Positions 43,055 through 54,671 of a stretch of DNA of 64,000 nucleotides are shown here, one piece after another (position 1 is the first letter of the stretch; the number at the start of each line of letters is the position of its first letter). Under the pieces are notes generated by a model. The model did no database searches. It had not been told where the DNA came from and worked only from the letters and a program-made list of their open reading frames with translations. The stretch lies in the NCBI RefSeq assembly GCF_040954835.1, contig NC_090708.1, positions 26,982,001 through 27,046,000 of the forward strand, given 5' to 3'. The DNA comes from Lepisosteus oculatus. Taxonomy: Eukaryota; Chordata; Actinopteri; Semionotiformes; Lepisosteidae. A program made the position numbers and the translations under genes.

Positions 43055-46000
43055 CTAAGCGCAGACTCTGAGGGTGTCCGAATGCAGCAGGGGCAGATCG
43101 GGGGCGAGGAGAAGCTCCTGTCCAAGGGCGGTGTCTTTCAGGGCAAACAGAGTGACTCCTGACTTGTATGCTGCTGGGATCACAATGTGCGTCATTCTGG
43201 GGTCATTCTCTTCCTCACGCACCATCTGCCTTACCTGGCCTGCCACAGGACACAGTATATTGTGATACACAATACTAGTAATCGTCATCATCATCATCAA
43301 GTGCAAGCTTCACAACATGAAAAACACTACCTATGAATTGAACTTCACGGCAGAAGTGATAAATTTAGTTTCTATTAAAAAATGTAAAAATTAAATTAGT
43401 AATTTAATTAAATTAAGAAAAGTACAAAAGCATTATAAAACTGGCAAGGCAGCTTTGAAGAAGGGCCTAGGGCAGTAACTAATAATGCTCCTGGAGGCCA
43501 AAACAGAAAAAACATAGAGATGAAGTTTGAAAGAGACTGACAAATGGAGAAGCTAACAGTCAGGCCCTGGGCTCTTCTCACCTGCCACGTCTAGAATGTC
43601 CCAGCAGGGGTCAGTGTGTCCCTGAGGCAATACCGAGACCGGTGTATCAGCTGTCAGCCTCTGCAGGACATCCTCTCTCCTCACCAACAGCACCGAATCA
43701 CTGCACAGACGCTGCTGCACCACCTGAGCGCTCACTGGAAATACACACACTGATCACAGAGAGTTTCACTGGAAATACACACACTGATCACAGAGAGGCT
43801 CACTGGAAATACACACCGATCACAGATCAGGTTTACTGGAAATACACACACTGATCACAGAGAATCTCACTGGAAATACACACACTGATCACAGAGAGGC
43901 TCACTGGAAATACACACACTGATCACAGAGAGGCTCACTAGAAATACAAACACTGATCACAGAGAGTCTCCCTGGAAATACAAACTGATCACAGATCAGG
44001 CTCACTGGTCATACACATGCTGATCACAGAGAGTCTCCCTGGAAATACACACACTGATCACAGAGAGTCTCACTGGAAATACACACACTGATCACAGAGA
44101 GTCTCACTGGAAATACACACACTGATCAGAGAGAGGCTCACTGGAAATACACACACTGATCACAGAGTCTCTCTGGAAATACACACACTGATCACAGAGA
44201 GGCTCCCTGGAAATACACACTGATCACAGATCAGGCTCACTGGACATACACATGCTGATCACAGAGAGTCTCCCTGGAAATACACACACTGATCACAGAG
44301 TCTCACTGGAAATACACACACTGATCAGAGAGAGGCTCCCTGGAAATACACACACTGATCACAGAGTCTCACTGGAAATACACACACTGATCAGAGAGAG
44401 GCTCCCTGGAAATACACACACTGATCACAGAGAGGCTCACTGGAAATACACACACTGATCATAGAAAGTTTCAATGCATACAGTAATTGATATTTAATTG
44501 AAAAGGGTCTCATTGCAAGCACACACTGATCAGAGAGGGTCTCTCTGCACACACATAATGACTCAGTGCTGAGTCAAACACTGCATTCAAACACTGACTG
44601 AACATGATTTCAACCTTAAATCCTTTACAGAACAAACAGAGAGAACTAAAGAAGAAAAACAGTTGTGTCTCAGGGACAGGCCAGTCGGTTCCCACCACTG
44701 CAGCTCACTCACCCACATCCAGGGGGTTTGTCATGTAAACGGCACTGGGTGTGACGCCAAAGATGAGTTGGTGGTGCCAGGCATCAGGCACCTCCTCACC
44801 CTCGGGCACTGCCAGCTGCATGTTCATGGTGGCAACAGGAACAGCACCCTTCCGGATCCATGAGGCCAGCCAGGGTACCAGAGCCAGCTGCCGGGATGGG
44901 TGGAGTGGGAAAAACCGGCCCAGCACCCGTCCACCACTTGCCCTCTCCGCACCCTCCACCAGCTGCTGGTGTGTGGCCCCTGGAAAAACACACACTGATC
45001 ACAAAGGGTCTCACTGGAAATACACACACTGATCACAGAGAGTCTCACTGGAAATACACACACTGATCACAGAGAGTCTCACAGGGAATACACACACTGA
45101 TCACAGAGAGTCTCACAGGGAATACACAAACTGGTCACAGAGAGTCTCGCTGGAAATACACACATTGATCACAGGGAGTCTCGCTAGAAATATACAAACT
45201 GGGACAGCAGAAAGACATACACAAGCCCTCAGCCCTCAACCCTGAACAGCACAGCATGGACTTCAACACCACCAGACCCAGAGGATCGATACCAGTGGTT
45301 CCAACCACATCCTCAGTTACATTTATGGTCTAATTATTTTATTAGCTGCATAACTGGAATATAAGTCCAATTAAGCTCCAAGGTGGTTTATAGTTAACTG
45401 TACCTTAAATGCCTTGTGTAATCACCTGTAAAAGACCTTAAGAAAAATCCTATCTGTGTCTAATTTAGAAAACAATGAGGTTAATTGTCTAATTGAAGAT
45501 TCAGGTCAGAACAAAGACTAAAAGACACAAGGCCTTTCAGCAACAGAGTCTGAGACTCCTGGTTTATAAGACTCTTTAAATCAGCAATATATTAAGACTT
45601 GAGGGAAGGCAATGATCACTTCCAGTCAGCTCTCGTAAACAATGAGCACAGGGTAAATGAACACTGACAATCGTTTGCCTGCGAAGGTGCAGCTGTCCCT
45701 ACTCTGCACTGGTACACTAGGACTGTGCCCAACACCTCCAAATGCAGCTCCTGTCTCTGGGACCTCGCAGTGTCCAGGCTCACTGTCGCTCAGTGCTCAA
45801 CGTTCCACACTCTGCTGCTGACAGACTGAAGGCACAGATCACAGACCACTGGGAGGCGCTGTCCCACACACAAGGACACGGCATCACACTCAACTTGGGG
45901 CTTTATTAAGATTTTTACACTTTTTTGTCAGTTGAATTCAGTTGAGGCTGTTGCTTCAGGATGGTTTCCACAAAACTGAATATGAAGCTGGACAAGAGTA

Positions 46001-46594
46001 ATAAATCCCCCCACGTAATTAGACTCGTTAATGAATTAACTGAGAGCCTGGATTGGGAGCCTGAAAGACTGCAGGCACTGTGGCTGACACCCCTTGCTCT
46101 TAAGAATGTATGTTCTAATGCGAACGTGTTCTGGCAGAGAACACGTAATAAGAACATGTGCGACCTGTTCATGAGAACGTGAGAGCAAAACAATCGCGTC
46201 TGGGTCAGCTTCTTTCACAATGCCCGTATTGAGTTAGTATTTTGACTAACGCCTAGAGGCCACTTTAAACATGATTTCTCCTCCTCCGTGGACCTTATCC
46301 GCTGTCAGTACTGGAACAAAAAGGAAAGCTCGTACCAGCCTGGCTCCGGGAGAGCAGATACTCCGGGAGAGGGGCCTCGTTTTGACGCAGGCGTGTCTGG
46401 ACGCAGCGGTCCGCGTCCTCGGCCGTCACGCTGATCCCCAGGACCTGCAGCACGTCCACTACAGCAGTAGCCCCACATGCCGACGCCCCGATCTGGAGGG
46501 TCTGCCGCTGCACGGCCTCGTCTATCGTCCACAGCATCGCGGCAGCTCCCTCCTCCCCCTCACTGTTGTATCCATTTCCCCCGTCCAACTCCAT
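43055..46594 (-). CDS. Unnamed gene, predicted C39-like papain-fold peptidase
   Basis: I do not recognise this gene by name. Four exons on the minus strand: 46336-46594, 44713-44979, 43582-43734 and 43055-43239. All introns are GT-AG and phase 1, and the model gives 287 residues. Residues 34-46 read QIGASACGATAVV: a Gln six residues before Cys40-Gly, the usual start of C39-like cysteine peptidase folds. Residues 152-161 read DAWHHQLIFG and 168-175 YMTNPLDV, matching the His and Asp/Asn-Pro positions of that fold. About 110 further residues follow without a known domain. No signal peptide or membrane segment is seen. The start at 46,594 has G at -3 and +4; the frame is open upstream to a TTTCTGCAG acceptor at about 46,660, so a noncoding first exon is likely. 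The peptidase activity is inferred from motifs only. Confidence 0.8.
43735..44480. repeat. 34-bp minisatellite, array 1
   Basis: About 22 tandem units of 34 bp, core CTGGAAATACACACACTGAT on the plus strand, with degenerate ones to about 44,560. In the orientation of the surrounding gene each unit ends TGTATTTCCAG, and the exon-proximal unit supplies the acceptor of exon 3 (43,734). Confidence 0.9.
44980..45205. repeat. 34-bp minisatellite, array 2
   Basis: About 6-7 units of the same 34-bp repeat as array 1, ending exactly at the acceptor of exon 2 of the peptidase-like gene (TTTTTCCAG at 44,988-44,980). Confidence 0.88.
45206..46335. other. Rest of intron 1 of the peptidase-like gene
   Basis: No exon, RNA gene or named repeat recognised. 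The donor after exon 1 is CTG|gtacga at 46,336/46,335. Confidence 0.4.
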
Positions 46595-46999
46595 CCCCCC
46601 GGGGCTATGAAGTCCAAGACCAGACAGCCAGCCCAAGCGTGGGACTAGAGCCCGGCACTGCAGAAACAGACACAGTGGTTCATGTGTTAACACCAACAAG
46701 AGGTAACATGAAGATTCAGTTTCTAGTTGTCAGAAAAATCTCTGTATGCTGATTTGGGTGGTCTGTAAAAACGGGAGTAAACCGATCTTCATATAAAATA
46801 AATATTCTTTAATATAATAACAATCAAAGATGTTGCCGCTTCAAGAAGCGTTTGAAATCACAAACCAGACGAGAAAATGTTATTTTTATATTCATTTATT
46901 ATGTTCAATAGATGTACTGAAACCCAGTTCATTTAGTTATCGTAAAACACAAATGTTAAAGAGTTACGAGGCTTCGAAAATAGTATCCCTGAGTAACTT

Positions 47000-47300
47000 C
47001 TAACACTCGTTCAACCAAACGTGTTCATCGGTTTCGTGGCCTATCGATAATGTGTTTTTTTTTATTTCTGAAGTAAATCAGGATCAATAGAAGTTCACCT
47101 CTTTCTGCAGATCATTTCAGATCCATTACAGTCCAAACAGCAAACCTGAACCGTTCTTCTGCTATTTTTAACACACAGCTGCGCTTCCTGTATATTATTC
47201 ATGATTCGCTCTCATTGGACAGGGTCTCCGTCTCTTGTCACTAGTCTCTAAACTAGGCATCACGTGAGAGGAAGGGCCTTGAGTTCGAGAGTCTGGAGGA
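47000..47300 (-). promoter_or_regulatory. Candidate promoter of the peptidase-like gene
   Basis: The minus strand has a CCAAT box (CTGTCCAATGAGAG, about 47,222-47,209) followed by CAGGAAGCGCAGC (about 47,190), an ETS-like site. It is 400-600 bp upstream of the proposed coding exon. No TATA box is evident. Weak inference. Confidence 0.3.
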
Positions 47301-47376
47301 AGAGGGGGTGGTCGGCAAAACCAGGCGTGCCAGTTTTAGACCACGAGTCTGGGTCAGGGTTTCTTACCAAAAAGTG

Positions 47377-47470
47377 AGAAATGATAATAATAACAATAAC
47401 AATAAAATGTATTTTATATAGCGCTTTTAAAGGTGGCTTCTCAAAGCGCAAGTTCTCAAACTGGAAAACA
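47377..47470 (+). repeat. Short (AAT/AAC)n plus 'TATATAGCGCTTTT' repeat
   Basis: AATAATAACAATAACAATAAAATG followed by TATATAGCGCTTTT and CTCAAAGCGCAAG is a common fish repeat end. It resembles the tail of the 5S-derived SINE at 41,770-41,850 (TTATATAGCACTTTT). Confidence 0.5.
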
Positions 47471-47790
47471 GTTGAATTAAAGCTTAATACGCATAAATAT
47501 AGCATACATATAGAACAAAAATGATTTGGGCTGGATATTAATTTTAAAACAAGTTTGAACAAAGTTGCAGTGCTCATATAACCTGTGTTTTTTATTTATC
47601 GAAGCGAATCTTCAGTTTACTTTTTGTCGATTACCTGTACTTTTTCTGAATATGTATACATGCCTAACATTACAGATGACAGAATATTGTCAATATTCCC
47701 GTTTATTAATTTATGTAATGCAGATAGAATAGTGTTAGGCGAATCACCGTTGACTACATAGACCACAATGCCACTGCAAATGTTACGATG

Positions 47791-47845
47791 TACTACTAAT
47801 CCCATAGTGCATTAAGGACAGATAAACTACATATCCCACATTGCA
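47791..47845 (+). promoter_or_regulatory. Paired ZNF143/THAP11-type motifs, candidate DNAJC28 promoter
   Basis: ACTACATATCCCACATTGCA at 47,826-47,845 fits ACTAYRNNNCCCR; ACTACTAATCCCATAGTGCA at 47,793-47,812 fits with one mismatch. They lie 33 bp apart. The nearest downstream plus-strand gene is DNAJC28, whose coding exon begins 3.7 kb away after an acceptor. A bidirectional role with the minus-strand peptidase-like gene is possible. Confidence 0.5.
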
Positions 47846-47849
47846 CTTT

Positions 47850-50800
47850 TACATAATAAAGTCGATAGTTTTTTCTCTTTTTATGTTTAGGCAGTTGGCA
47901 CTTTTCTAGGTAATCGATTCAGAAAAGGTGTGAACATAGAAGACTGGCTTTTTGTGAGCGAATCTGAAGCTCTTTATTTGCTTTAATGCATTTCTGACAA
48001 GGTTAGTTGACAGCGGTCTGTTTTACCTTCGTCTTTCTGACTTTTGCACCTTTAAAGGCACTACTTTAGGAAATCACAGTACATTGAGGTCAACCATACT
48101 GGTAGAAACCCTTTGTTTCGTTATTGCTCCGCCTGTGCTTTTTACTGCACAAACATTGAGTGTCACTACTGCAAAATATAAAGTGTAATTTGCTGTTACG
48201 GACTTGAGATATTATTTTCTGAAGTGCAATACTGTCGTGCAGTACCCGGGACAGTTCTTGCTGCATTTTGTGAACTCTGCAGTTCTGTAATTATGTAACG
48301 GTGAAAACTAGATTTTCATTATGATGTACCAGTATTGATTGCTTTGCGTATTTACAGTTACAGTTTTGCTTTAGCAAATAAAATTAGTTTTAATCTTTAC
48401 ATTTCCGGTTCTGTAGGACAGGTTTAGCATTTATGGTACTATATTATCGAAATGGCAATACAATATGTTAGGGGGTTATACTATAAATCTACTTAGGTTT
48501 TAAGGATAGATATTTGCTGAGTAAGTAGATAAATTAACAAACACCTCAGCAGGAATGAAAACCAGGTGTCTCACTGACCTGTGAGAGTGGGATTTAAAGG
48601 GATTTTATTTCTGGCATTGTAGGGTCAGCAATTGAATATCACAGGGCAGACAATCCCAAGCCCAGTCCTGGATGAATGTTGTCTTTGATTCAGTTTGATA
48701 TCTTCATGTCTGATAACAGTATTATTCCCAGCTGTATGTGTTTATCAACAAGCAATTAACTAGCAAGAGCTGTTTATTCAGAAATTACAGCAAGTTAAGG
48801 GGAGCCTTTTTGAAAAGTATCTGTGTGCTGAAAACAGCTGTTTTAGATAGATAAGACTTTATTGATCCTGAAGGGAAATTGATTAAATTTTAACCTGTCA
48901 AAAACGGAATTGGAATAAAAACCCACAGAAACGCCAGCCCTCCAGGGCCAGGATTTACCATCCTAGACCCTGCTGAACAGGAAGGCATCAGGTGTGCAAC
49001 TCAATGTCGTATTCTTTTTGGGAATGCTTTTAGGTAGTACAAAGGCACAGAGGTAAAAACTGCTGCCTCACACCTCCTGGTTTTCTTAAGGGTCTCCTGT
49101 TTTTTTATTTTTTTTCTGGTAAAATAAACTTCATTTCACAATAGTTACAGTTAGGAACAAGTAAAGGTTTGTTCCACGCTGAAAAGAGAAGAAAGGAAAC
49201 ACGACATTACGGCTTGTTGTGTTTCCTTTCTTCTCTTTTCAGCATGGAATAAACTTTTACTTGTTCCTTTGCAGCCTGCGCATGCTGACGCAGCTCCCTA
49301 CGTGAGCTATCTTGCAATGAGTACACATTCTAACAAAGCCATGCGATCTCTACTATATTACAAAAAGTTATTAAAAGGCGATTGTCTTTTCTCAATCCGA
49401 GGAAGTGGATGCTAGGCCTAGACTTATAAAGTGCATAATAAAAGAGTTCCTCCAAGCCCTACCACTTGCTGTTGTCCTCTCTGTCCTGCCTCTGGAACTG
49501 CGGTCGTCCAGTCCTCCCACAAGAGCTCAAAGGAACAGGGATTTCCTCTTTAGTCCCTATACAGTCTTAGGCCACAGTCTCCAGCGCTCCTTGGCCATGG
49601 GGAAGCCCCATTTGGCGATGTTGCGTTTCACCCTTCCTCTGTTTTTCAAGGACATGTCTGGATTGATTGGCATCTCTTAAGTCATGCCCCTACATCTGTG
49701 TGTGTGGATGAGCTTTGAAATTGACTGTTATCCCATCTAGGGTGTATCCTGCTAGGTTGGGCTCTGGCTCGCCACAAAAAAAAGTGGTTATTTAAAACCA
49801 CTGTAAAGTTGGTAATATGTTTCAACATGTATAAACCAGAGTCTGAATTCCTGAAATTGTACAAGCGTAAAGATTTCAGGAACCATGAATTCCAAATTAC
49901 GTAAACTAAGTTGTAAAATGAAACTGCAAAACTAAGTTCAAATAGATTTTTGATTCCTTTTGTCAGTGATGCAGACTGAGCAGCATAATTAAGCCTGTTT
50001 ATTTTTTTGTTCTGTGACATTGCAATACAGGCCTGAGCCCACAGACGGCAGCAAAGCTCGTCATAGTCCAAAATTCAAAACTGTAATCAGCTCAGCAGTT
50101 ATCTGTTAAAGTCTTTAGAAAATACCTCGGATTAGCAAGGAGCAATTAGCCACAAACACCAACATTATACTTGTGTCACAGCTTCTTGTAATGTGTGTGC
50201 AGGTCATTTCTTACCTTCTTTGGAATAGAATTGAAGGCATTTCATCAAGCAAGGGTTTAGAGCATTTAAAATTGCACAAAGGGTTGGAGGAGTGTGGAAC
50301 AAGCTACCCATGGAAGCTGTTGAAGGTGATACTCTGGATATACCCTGGATTATTATATGAAACAGCTGGAACAGATCTTTGGATCATTTAGCTACAAACT
50401 ACTACTAGGGACATCTGAATAGCCTCCTTTTGTCTGTAACTGTTCAAAGTTTTTAGATGTATTCCAGACCAATTTATCAGAAGATATGTTCCATGCCGGG
50501 AAAGGAAATCAAAATGCAAGAAGAACTAAAGTTCCCAAATTAAAAGAGAAAAAAAATGTTTAAAGAGGTATTTCTTCTGATCTCTCCAATTCTGTGGAAG
50601 AGAGCTACGCTTTTTTAACAATTATTTTTTTCTGTTAAATGCAGGGATTTTACTGTAAGTATAGAAAAAGGAGTCACATTCCCAATATACTACTACTGCT
50701 AATAATATAGTTATACCCGCTAAGATTCTGTTATTTAGGTAACATTTTTAATAGATTGAAATTTGTTTTTGGCATGTTGTTTGCAAGAAACACACATACA

Positions 50801-51571
50801 CACGCCAACAACTATCCATTACAATCCTGTACAGTTACAGGATTAGAATACTGTAAATATTCATGAATACAAATGCATTCAGTAAAATATCTATAGCAAT
50901 TTTTATTTTTTTCATGAGATAGTTTGTGGTAATGGGAAGAATAATTATAGCAATTGTGAGTATCATAAGATTTCAGGTTTTGTCATTGGTGTGGCTTGAA
51001 AAGAGACTATATCAAAGTCTTCAGGCTGGAGGACTTAATGGATTGAATTACTTTTTGACAAAACATGTTATGAAAAATGCAGAGCCCTAAACATGATAAA
51101 TGAAACTGGATGGGAAGAGTTTGAGTGGGGAGCTGCATCAGCATGTGTTAAATGCAAAGTGCAAGCTGAGCATAATTTTAATTCTTACTAGGAGAAAAAT
51201 TAAACACTTATATTTCAGCATGGATTAGCTCTAGATCATAAGACTGGTAAAAGTAGACTAGTGTATCTTTGACTCATGCATGCCATTGTTGCAGATTCAT
51301 GTGACATGTTTCCTTTTAATGATCTTATCTCAGGTTCATCATTATTTTTTTCTTGTAATAAATCTTGTACAGTATTACATTTCAGAGGCACCAAACACAA
51401 AATAGAATGATGCTACTGGATGCGAGTTTTGTTATACAACTTAAAATGAATGAAAATGCTAATGTAAAACAAATATTCTTGTCACGGTCTCATACGAGGT
51501 GTTTGCCTCTTTGTGGCTCCCTTACTCTTTTCACGATTTCATGAATCTGATTTTCTTCTGTCTTAATTGGC
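47850..51571. other. Presumed DNAJC28 first intron
   Basis: No coding exon recognised. It contains a TTTATTGATCCTGAAGGG repeat at about 48,860, the inverted repeat at 49,153-49,268 and a LINE-like dispersed segment at about 50,240-50,420. A noncoding first exon ending CTGACAAG|gttagttg at about 48,001 is possible but unproven. Confidence 0.35.
49153..49268. repeat. Long inverted repeat (50-bp arms, 16-nt loop)
   Basis: Arms 49,153-49,202 and 49,219-49,268 are reverse complements with a few mismatches; the inner 30 bp (around GAAAAGAGAAGAAAGGAAAC) is nearly exact. The right arm continues into a dispersed repeat also present at 26,497-26,625, so this looks like two copies of one family meeting head to head. 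Confidence 0.8.
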
Positions 51572-51606
51572 AGCTGAGTTGCTCCTCAGCTGGAGTGTCA
51601 GTGAGG

Positions 51607-52737
51607 ATGAGCTGCTCCTGGCTACTGTGGCATCTTGCCCTGGAGGTCCACGAGGCCCTGTTGCCCTTCCGATGTCCCCCTGCCCGCTGGCTGGCGAGTT
51701 ACAGGATGAACCCCAGCTTGCAGGACAGTTACCGCCTGCTGCAGCTGTCCAGGGAGGGGGGCAGCAGCCCTGCCGAAGTGAAAGAGGCCTACCTACGGCT
51801 CGCCAAGCAGTACCACCCTGATAGCGGGGCTCTCTGTACCGACCCGCACAAGTTCTCCCAGCTGGTGGCGGCGTACCGAGCCGTGTTGGCACACCTGGCG
51901 CAGCAAAACGAGAAGGCGCGCCAATCTGGGGAAGAAGAGGAGGAGGAGGAAGACGGCAAGTCCAGGCTGCAGGCACCACAGCACAGGCAGTACCTCAGCT
52001 TTGAGGGGGTGGGCTTGGGCACGCCCAGCCAGCGAGAGCGGCAATACCGTCAGTTCCGAGTGGACCGGGCCACGGAGCAGGTGCTGGACTACCGTCGCCG
52101 GGAGTTTGAACGGCAGGCAGGGGAGGAGGGCGCGTTGATGGCGCAGGAGGTGCGGCGGAGCAGCCGGCAGGTCAAGATCACGCAGGCGGTGGAGCGGCTG
52201 GTGGAGGACCTCATCCAGGAGTCCATGGCTAAGGGTGACTTCAGCAACCTGCGCGGGGCAGGCAAGCCTCTCGGCAAGTTCAGCCACAACCCCTACGCTG
52301 ACCCCATGACTCACAACCTCAACCGCATCCTCATCGACAATGGCTACCAGCCGGAGTGGATCGTGGCGCAGAAGGAGATCCGCGAGACGGTAGACAAGCT
52401 AAGGGCCAGGCTCCTGGCGTCAAGGGGCCGGCTGGGGGACCCCCTCTCCCCTGCGGAGCAGCGGCTTTGGCAGCAGGAGTGTAAGGCCTTTGGCGAGGAG
52501 CTGGCCAAGCTCAACAAGAAGGTGGACAACTTCAACCTCATCGTACCCTTGCTGAGCCGTCAGATGGTGCACTTCAGCCTAGAGAGGGAGCTGAAGAGAA
52601 CCCTGTGCGCTGACCAAGAGCTGAGAGCAGAGAGGGAGAGGGAAAAGGAGAGGAAGAAGGCCAAAGCTGACAAGTCTCAGCACACCAAACCCACCAAACC
52701 AGGCCTTTTCTCTTGGGTGCACAGTCTGCTCAAATAA
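51607..52737 (+). CDS. dnajc28: DNAJC28, J-domain protein with DUF1992
   Basis: DnaJ (Hsp40) family member C28. J domains stimulate Hsp70 ATPase; the exact role of DNAJC28 is little known. The coding region lies in one exon, 376 residues (human about 388). A strong acceptor, TTCTGTCTTAATTGGCAG at 51,555-51,572, means the open frame upstream of it is intronic, so the first ATG of the exon (51,607) is taken as the start. The J domain covers about residues 40-100 with the HPD motif at 70-72 (KQYHPDSG). An acidic stretch follows (109-115). The DUF1992 domain begins about residue 190 and includes DFSNLRGAGKPLG and NPYADPMTHNLNRIL. The C-terminal tail is Lys/Arg-rich. The hydrophobic, Arg-containing N terminus could be a mitochondrial presequence. 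Confidence 0.95.
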   Translation: MSCSWLLWHLALEVHEALLPFRCPPARWLASYRMNPSLQDSYRLLQLSREGGSSPAEVKEAYLRLAKQYHPDSGALCTDPHKFSQLVAAYRAVLAHLAQQNEKARQSGEEEEEEEDGKSRLQAPQHRQYLSFEGVGLGTPSQRERQYRQFRVDRATEQVLDYRRREFERQAGEEGALMAQEVRRSSRQVKITQAVERLVEDLIQESMAKGDFSNLRGAGKPLGKFSHNPYADPMTHNLNRILIDNGYQPEWIVAQKEIRETVDKLRARLLASRGRLGDPLSPAEQRLWQQECKAFGEELAKLNKKVDNFNLIVPLLSRQMVHFSLERELKRTLCADQELRAEREREKERKKAKADKSQHTKPTKPGLFSWVHSLLK

Positions 52738-52875
52738 ACACTGACCAATCCTCATGTACTGTGGTTCCGCGTGGGTGTAAAGGATTCAGTCCAAAAACGT
52801 GTCCTGAAAGTTGTGGTTCATTGTAAGGTTATTATATTGTTTTGAGATTTTATGTGCACTTTTGTGGTGAATTCA

Positions 52876-52881
52876 AATAAA
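52876..52881 (+). terminator. DNAJC28 polyadenylation signal
   Basis: AATAAA (CAAATAAACC) about 140 bp after the stop, followed by a T-rich region. Confidence 0.7.
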
Positions 52882-54433
52882 CCTTTTAATATATTAAAAT
52901 TGTCTTTTAATTTCAATTTTATGTGCGCTTTTTTATCTGGAATCTTTCTTCACAGGTGTGTATTCTTTTTTTTTCTTGAAGACTGCTGTCCTGGTGTCAC
53001 AAGTGTCTTCAGTGTCTGGATAACAGGAACAATGAGTGGTAACAACAGAGCAGAAAACTAGATGTATTGTAATAAAGTGATGCTTTCTATAATGTTTGCT
53101 TGATCAGTGCACCTCTTACAGGAAGAGATATGAGCTGTTTAATGAAGGATACAGTTGTTGTCTGTGTAATAAAAAGAGACTACGGGCAATGCAGGCAACT
53201 CTGCAGTTCCCCAGGCCTGCCACTGTGAAATGGCTTGGTGTTCTGTGCTGTCATTGTGTGTGACTGGCGTCTCCAGCTGGTGCTGGTCTCAGTGGATGTA
53301 CTGTTGTTCTCAGCCACAATCCATGCCTCGGAGACAGTGTGTCTTCTCTTGGTGTCAGGGGTGCCGTCTGACCATCCTTGGAGGCCCCACAGCAGAGTAC
53401 TAATTAAATCAGCCAACTGTGGACCAGATCTTGTCCCAGGGGTCAGGGCCCAAGAGGACACTGTCTTTCCCTGCCAAGGCAGATGATGGCAATCGCCTAT
53501 CTTAACAGGTTCGCTTGGGAATCTGCCTCACTGCTAGTGGTGGATTTTATCTGCAAGCTCTATAGCAGAGTTTCCATCAATGCTGGAGTGATACAGAATG
53601 ATTGTGTTTTTGGTGTTCAAAGTTCAAAGTCAGTAAATGTCCTTTTTATAATTCCATTTCCTTATAATTGAAGAACATTATTTCTATATGGTGTAAAAGA
53701 GAAAATACAACCCAGATGACTGTTAACTGGCAAAACTTAGATGCTACCTGGTGACTAAGGACTGATAGGAAGACCTGTAACAGTGCAGGTTGGGAATTCC
53801 CAGTTTTTCTGCAGTTCAGCACTAGTCCAGCAGATGACACTGTTGTTCACAAGACACAGTTTGTCGATCAAGTCAGTTTCCCTTTCTACATGCCGCTCAG
53901 CTATATAGGTCTGTATTTCATATATATTTTAATGTTCAGATATGTTTGTAGCAGTTCATGTCATTACAATGCATCTGCTATTGTCTAAATATGTATCTGT
54001 TTTCTTAGGAAATAAGTTTTACATTTTTTTTCTTTTAGTAGCTCCTTACATTTAAACAGAAGTAGTGCCTTGTTCTTTGTGACAGAGTGCTTGTTATTTT
54101 TCTTTCTTTTACTGAATGTGAAATACTCCAATATTTCCCTCTACCCTTCTGGTATGTTTGAGAGTGTGTATGTGATACGAATGAAGTGTGAATGATACTT
54201 ACCCTTTTTGTTGTTTCCCTAAAATCACTGCAGTGTTTTCCCCATTGGAGTATTGTATTGTGTTGATCAAATGGCCACCAGTCACCTTTCCTGTTTGTAG
54301 TATCACACAAATGTTACTGACAAACAAAGGTTACTGGTGAGCCATCTATAAATAACCGATGTAAGGTTAGTTGTTTTTTTTTGAATGATTAAATACTTTA
54401 TTTTGGTCAAACTGCCTATCTCTGTTAAGAAAA

Positions 54434-54671
54434 TGTGAACGAGTCCCTTTAAGAGGATGGTCCTTAGAAGAGGAGGGTCTATAAAAGGGACTGGGAGAGC
54501 TCAGTATGGGGAGGGTGCCATGGAGGAAAGGTGTGGAGAGTATTCTTGTGAGGGTTTTTTTTTTTTGTTATCCCTATTTTGATGGCAATAAATCCAGTTT
54601 TGTTTGCATTTGAAGACTGCTGTGTGGGAGTTTCTTTTCTTTTGAGCCAAACCTGGTCACTCGGCCAGTGA
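54434..54671 (+). mobile_element. Candidate solo LTR
   Basis: The segment runs from TGTGAACGAG to GCCAGTGACA (TG...CA ends). It has a TATA box, CTATAAAAGGG, at 54,480-54,490 and AATAAA at about 54,588, spaced as in an LTR's U3-R-U5. I see no 5-bp target duplication, so the boundaries are uncertain. Confidence 0.4.

Noticed and set aside
44252-44458. Plus-strand repetitive protein with HTDHR units
   Set aside because: It is a translation of the 34-bp minisatellite in a shadow frame; 34 is not a multiple of three and there is no gene context.
43735-45205. CRISPR-like array
   Set aside because: The 34-bp units are directly adjacent with no unique spacers, in a vertebrate intron; this is a minisatellite.
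51499-51606. Longer DNAJC28 start at 51,499
   Set aside because: A strong splice acceptor lies at 51,572 between that ATG and the conserved part, so the upstream codons are intronic.
53180-53461. Minus-strand 93-codon open frame
   Set aside because: No domain, no splice context and no similarity that I recognise; likely chance.
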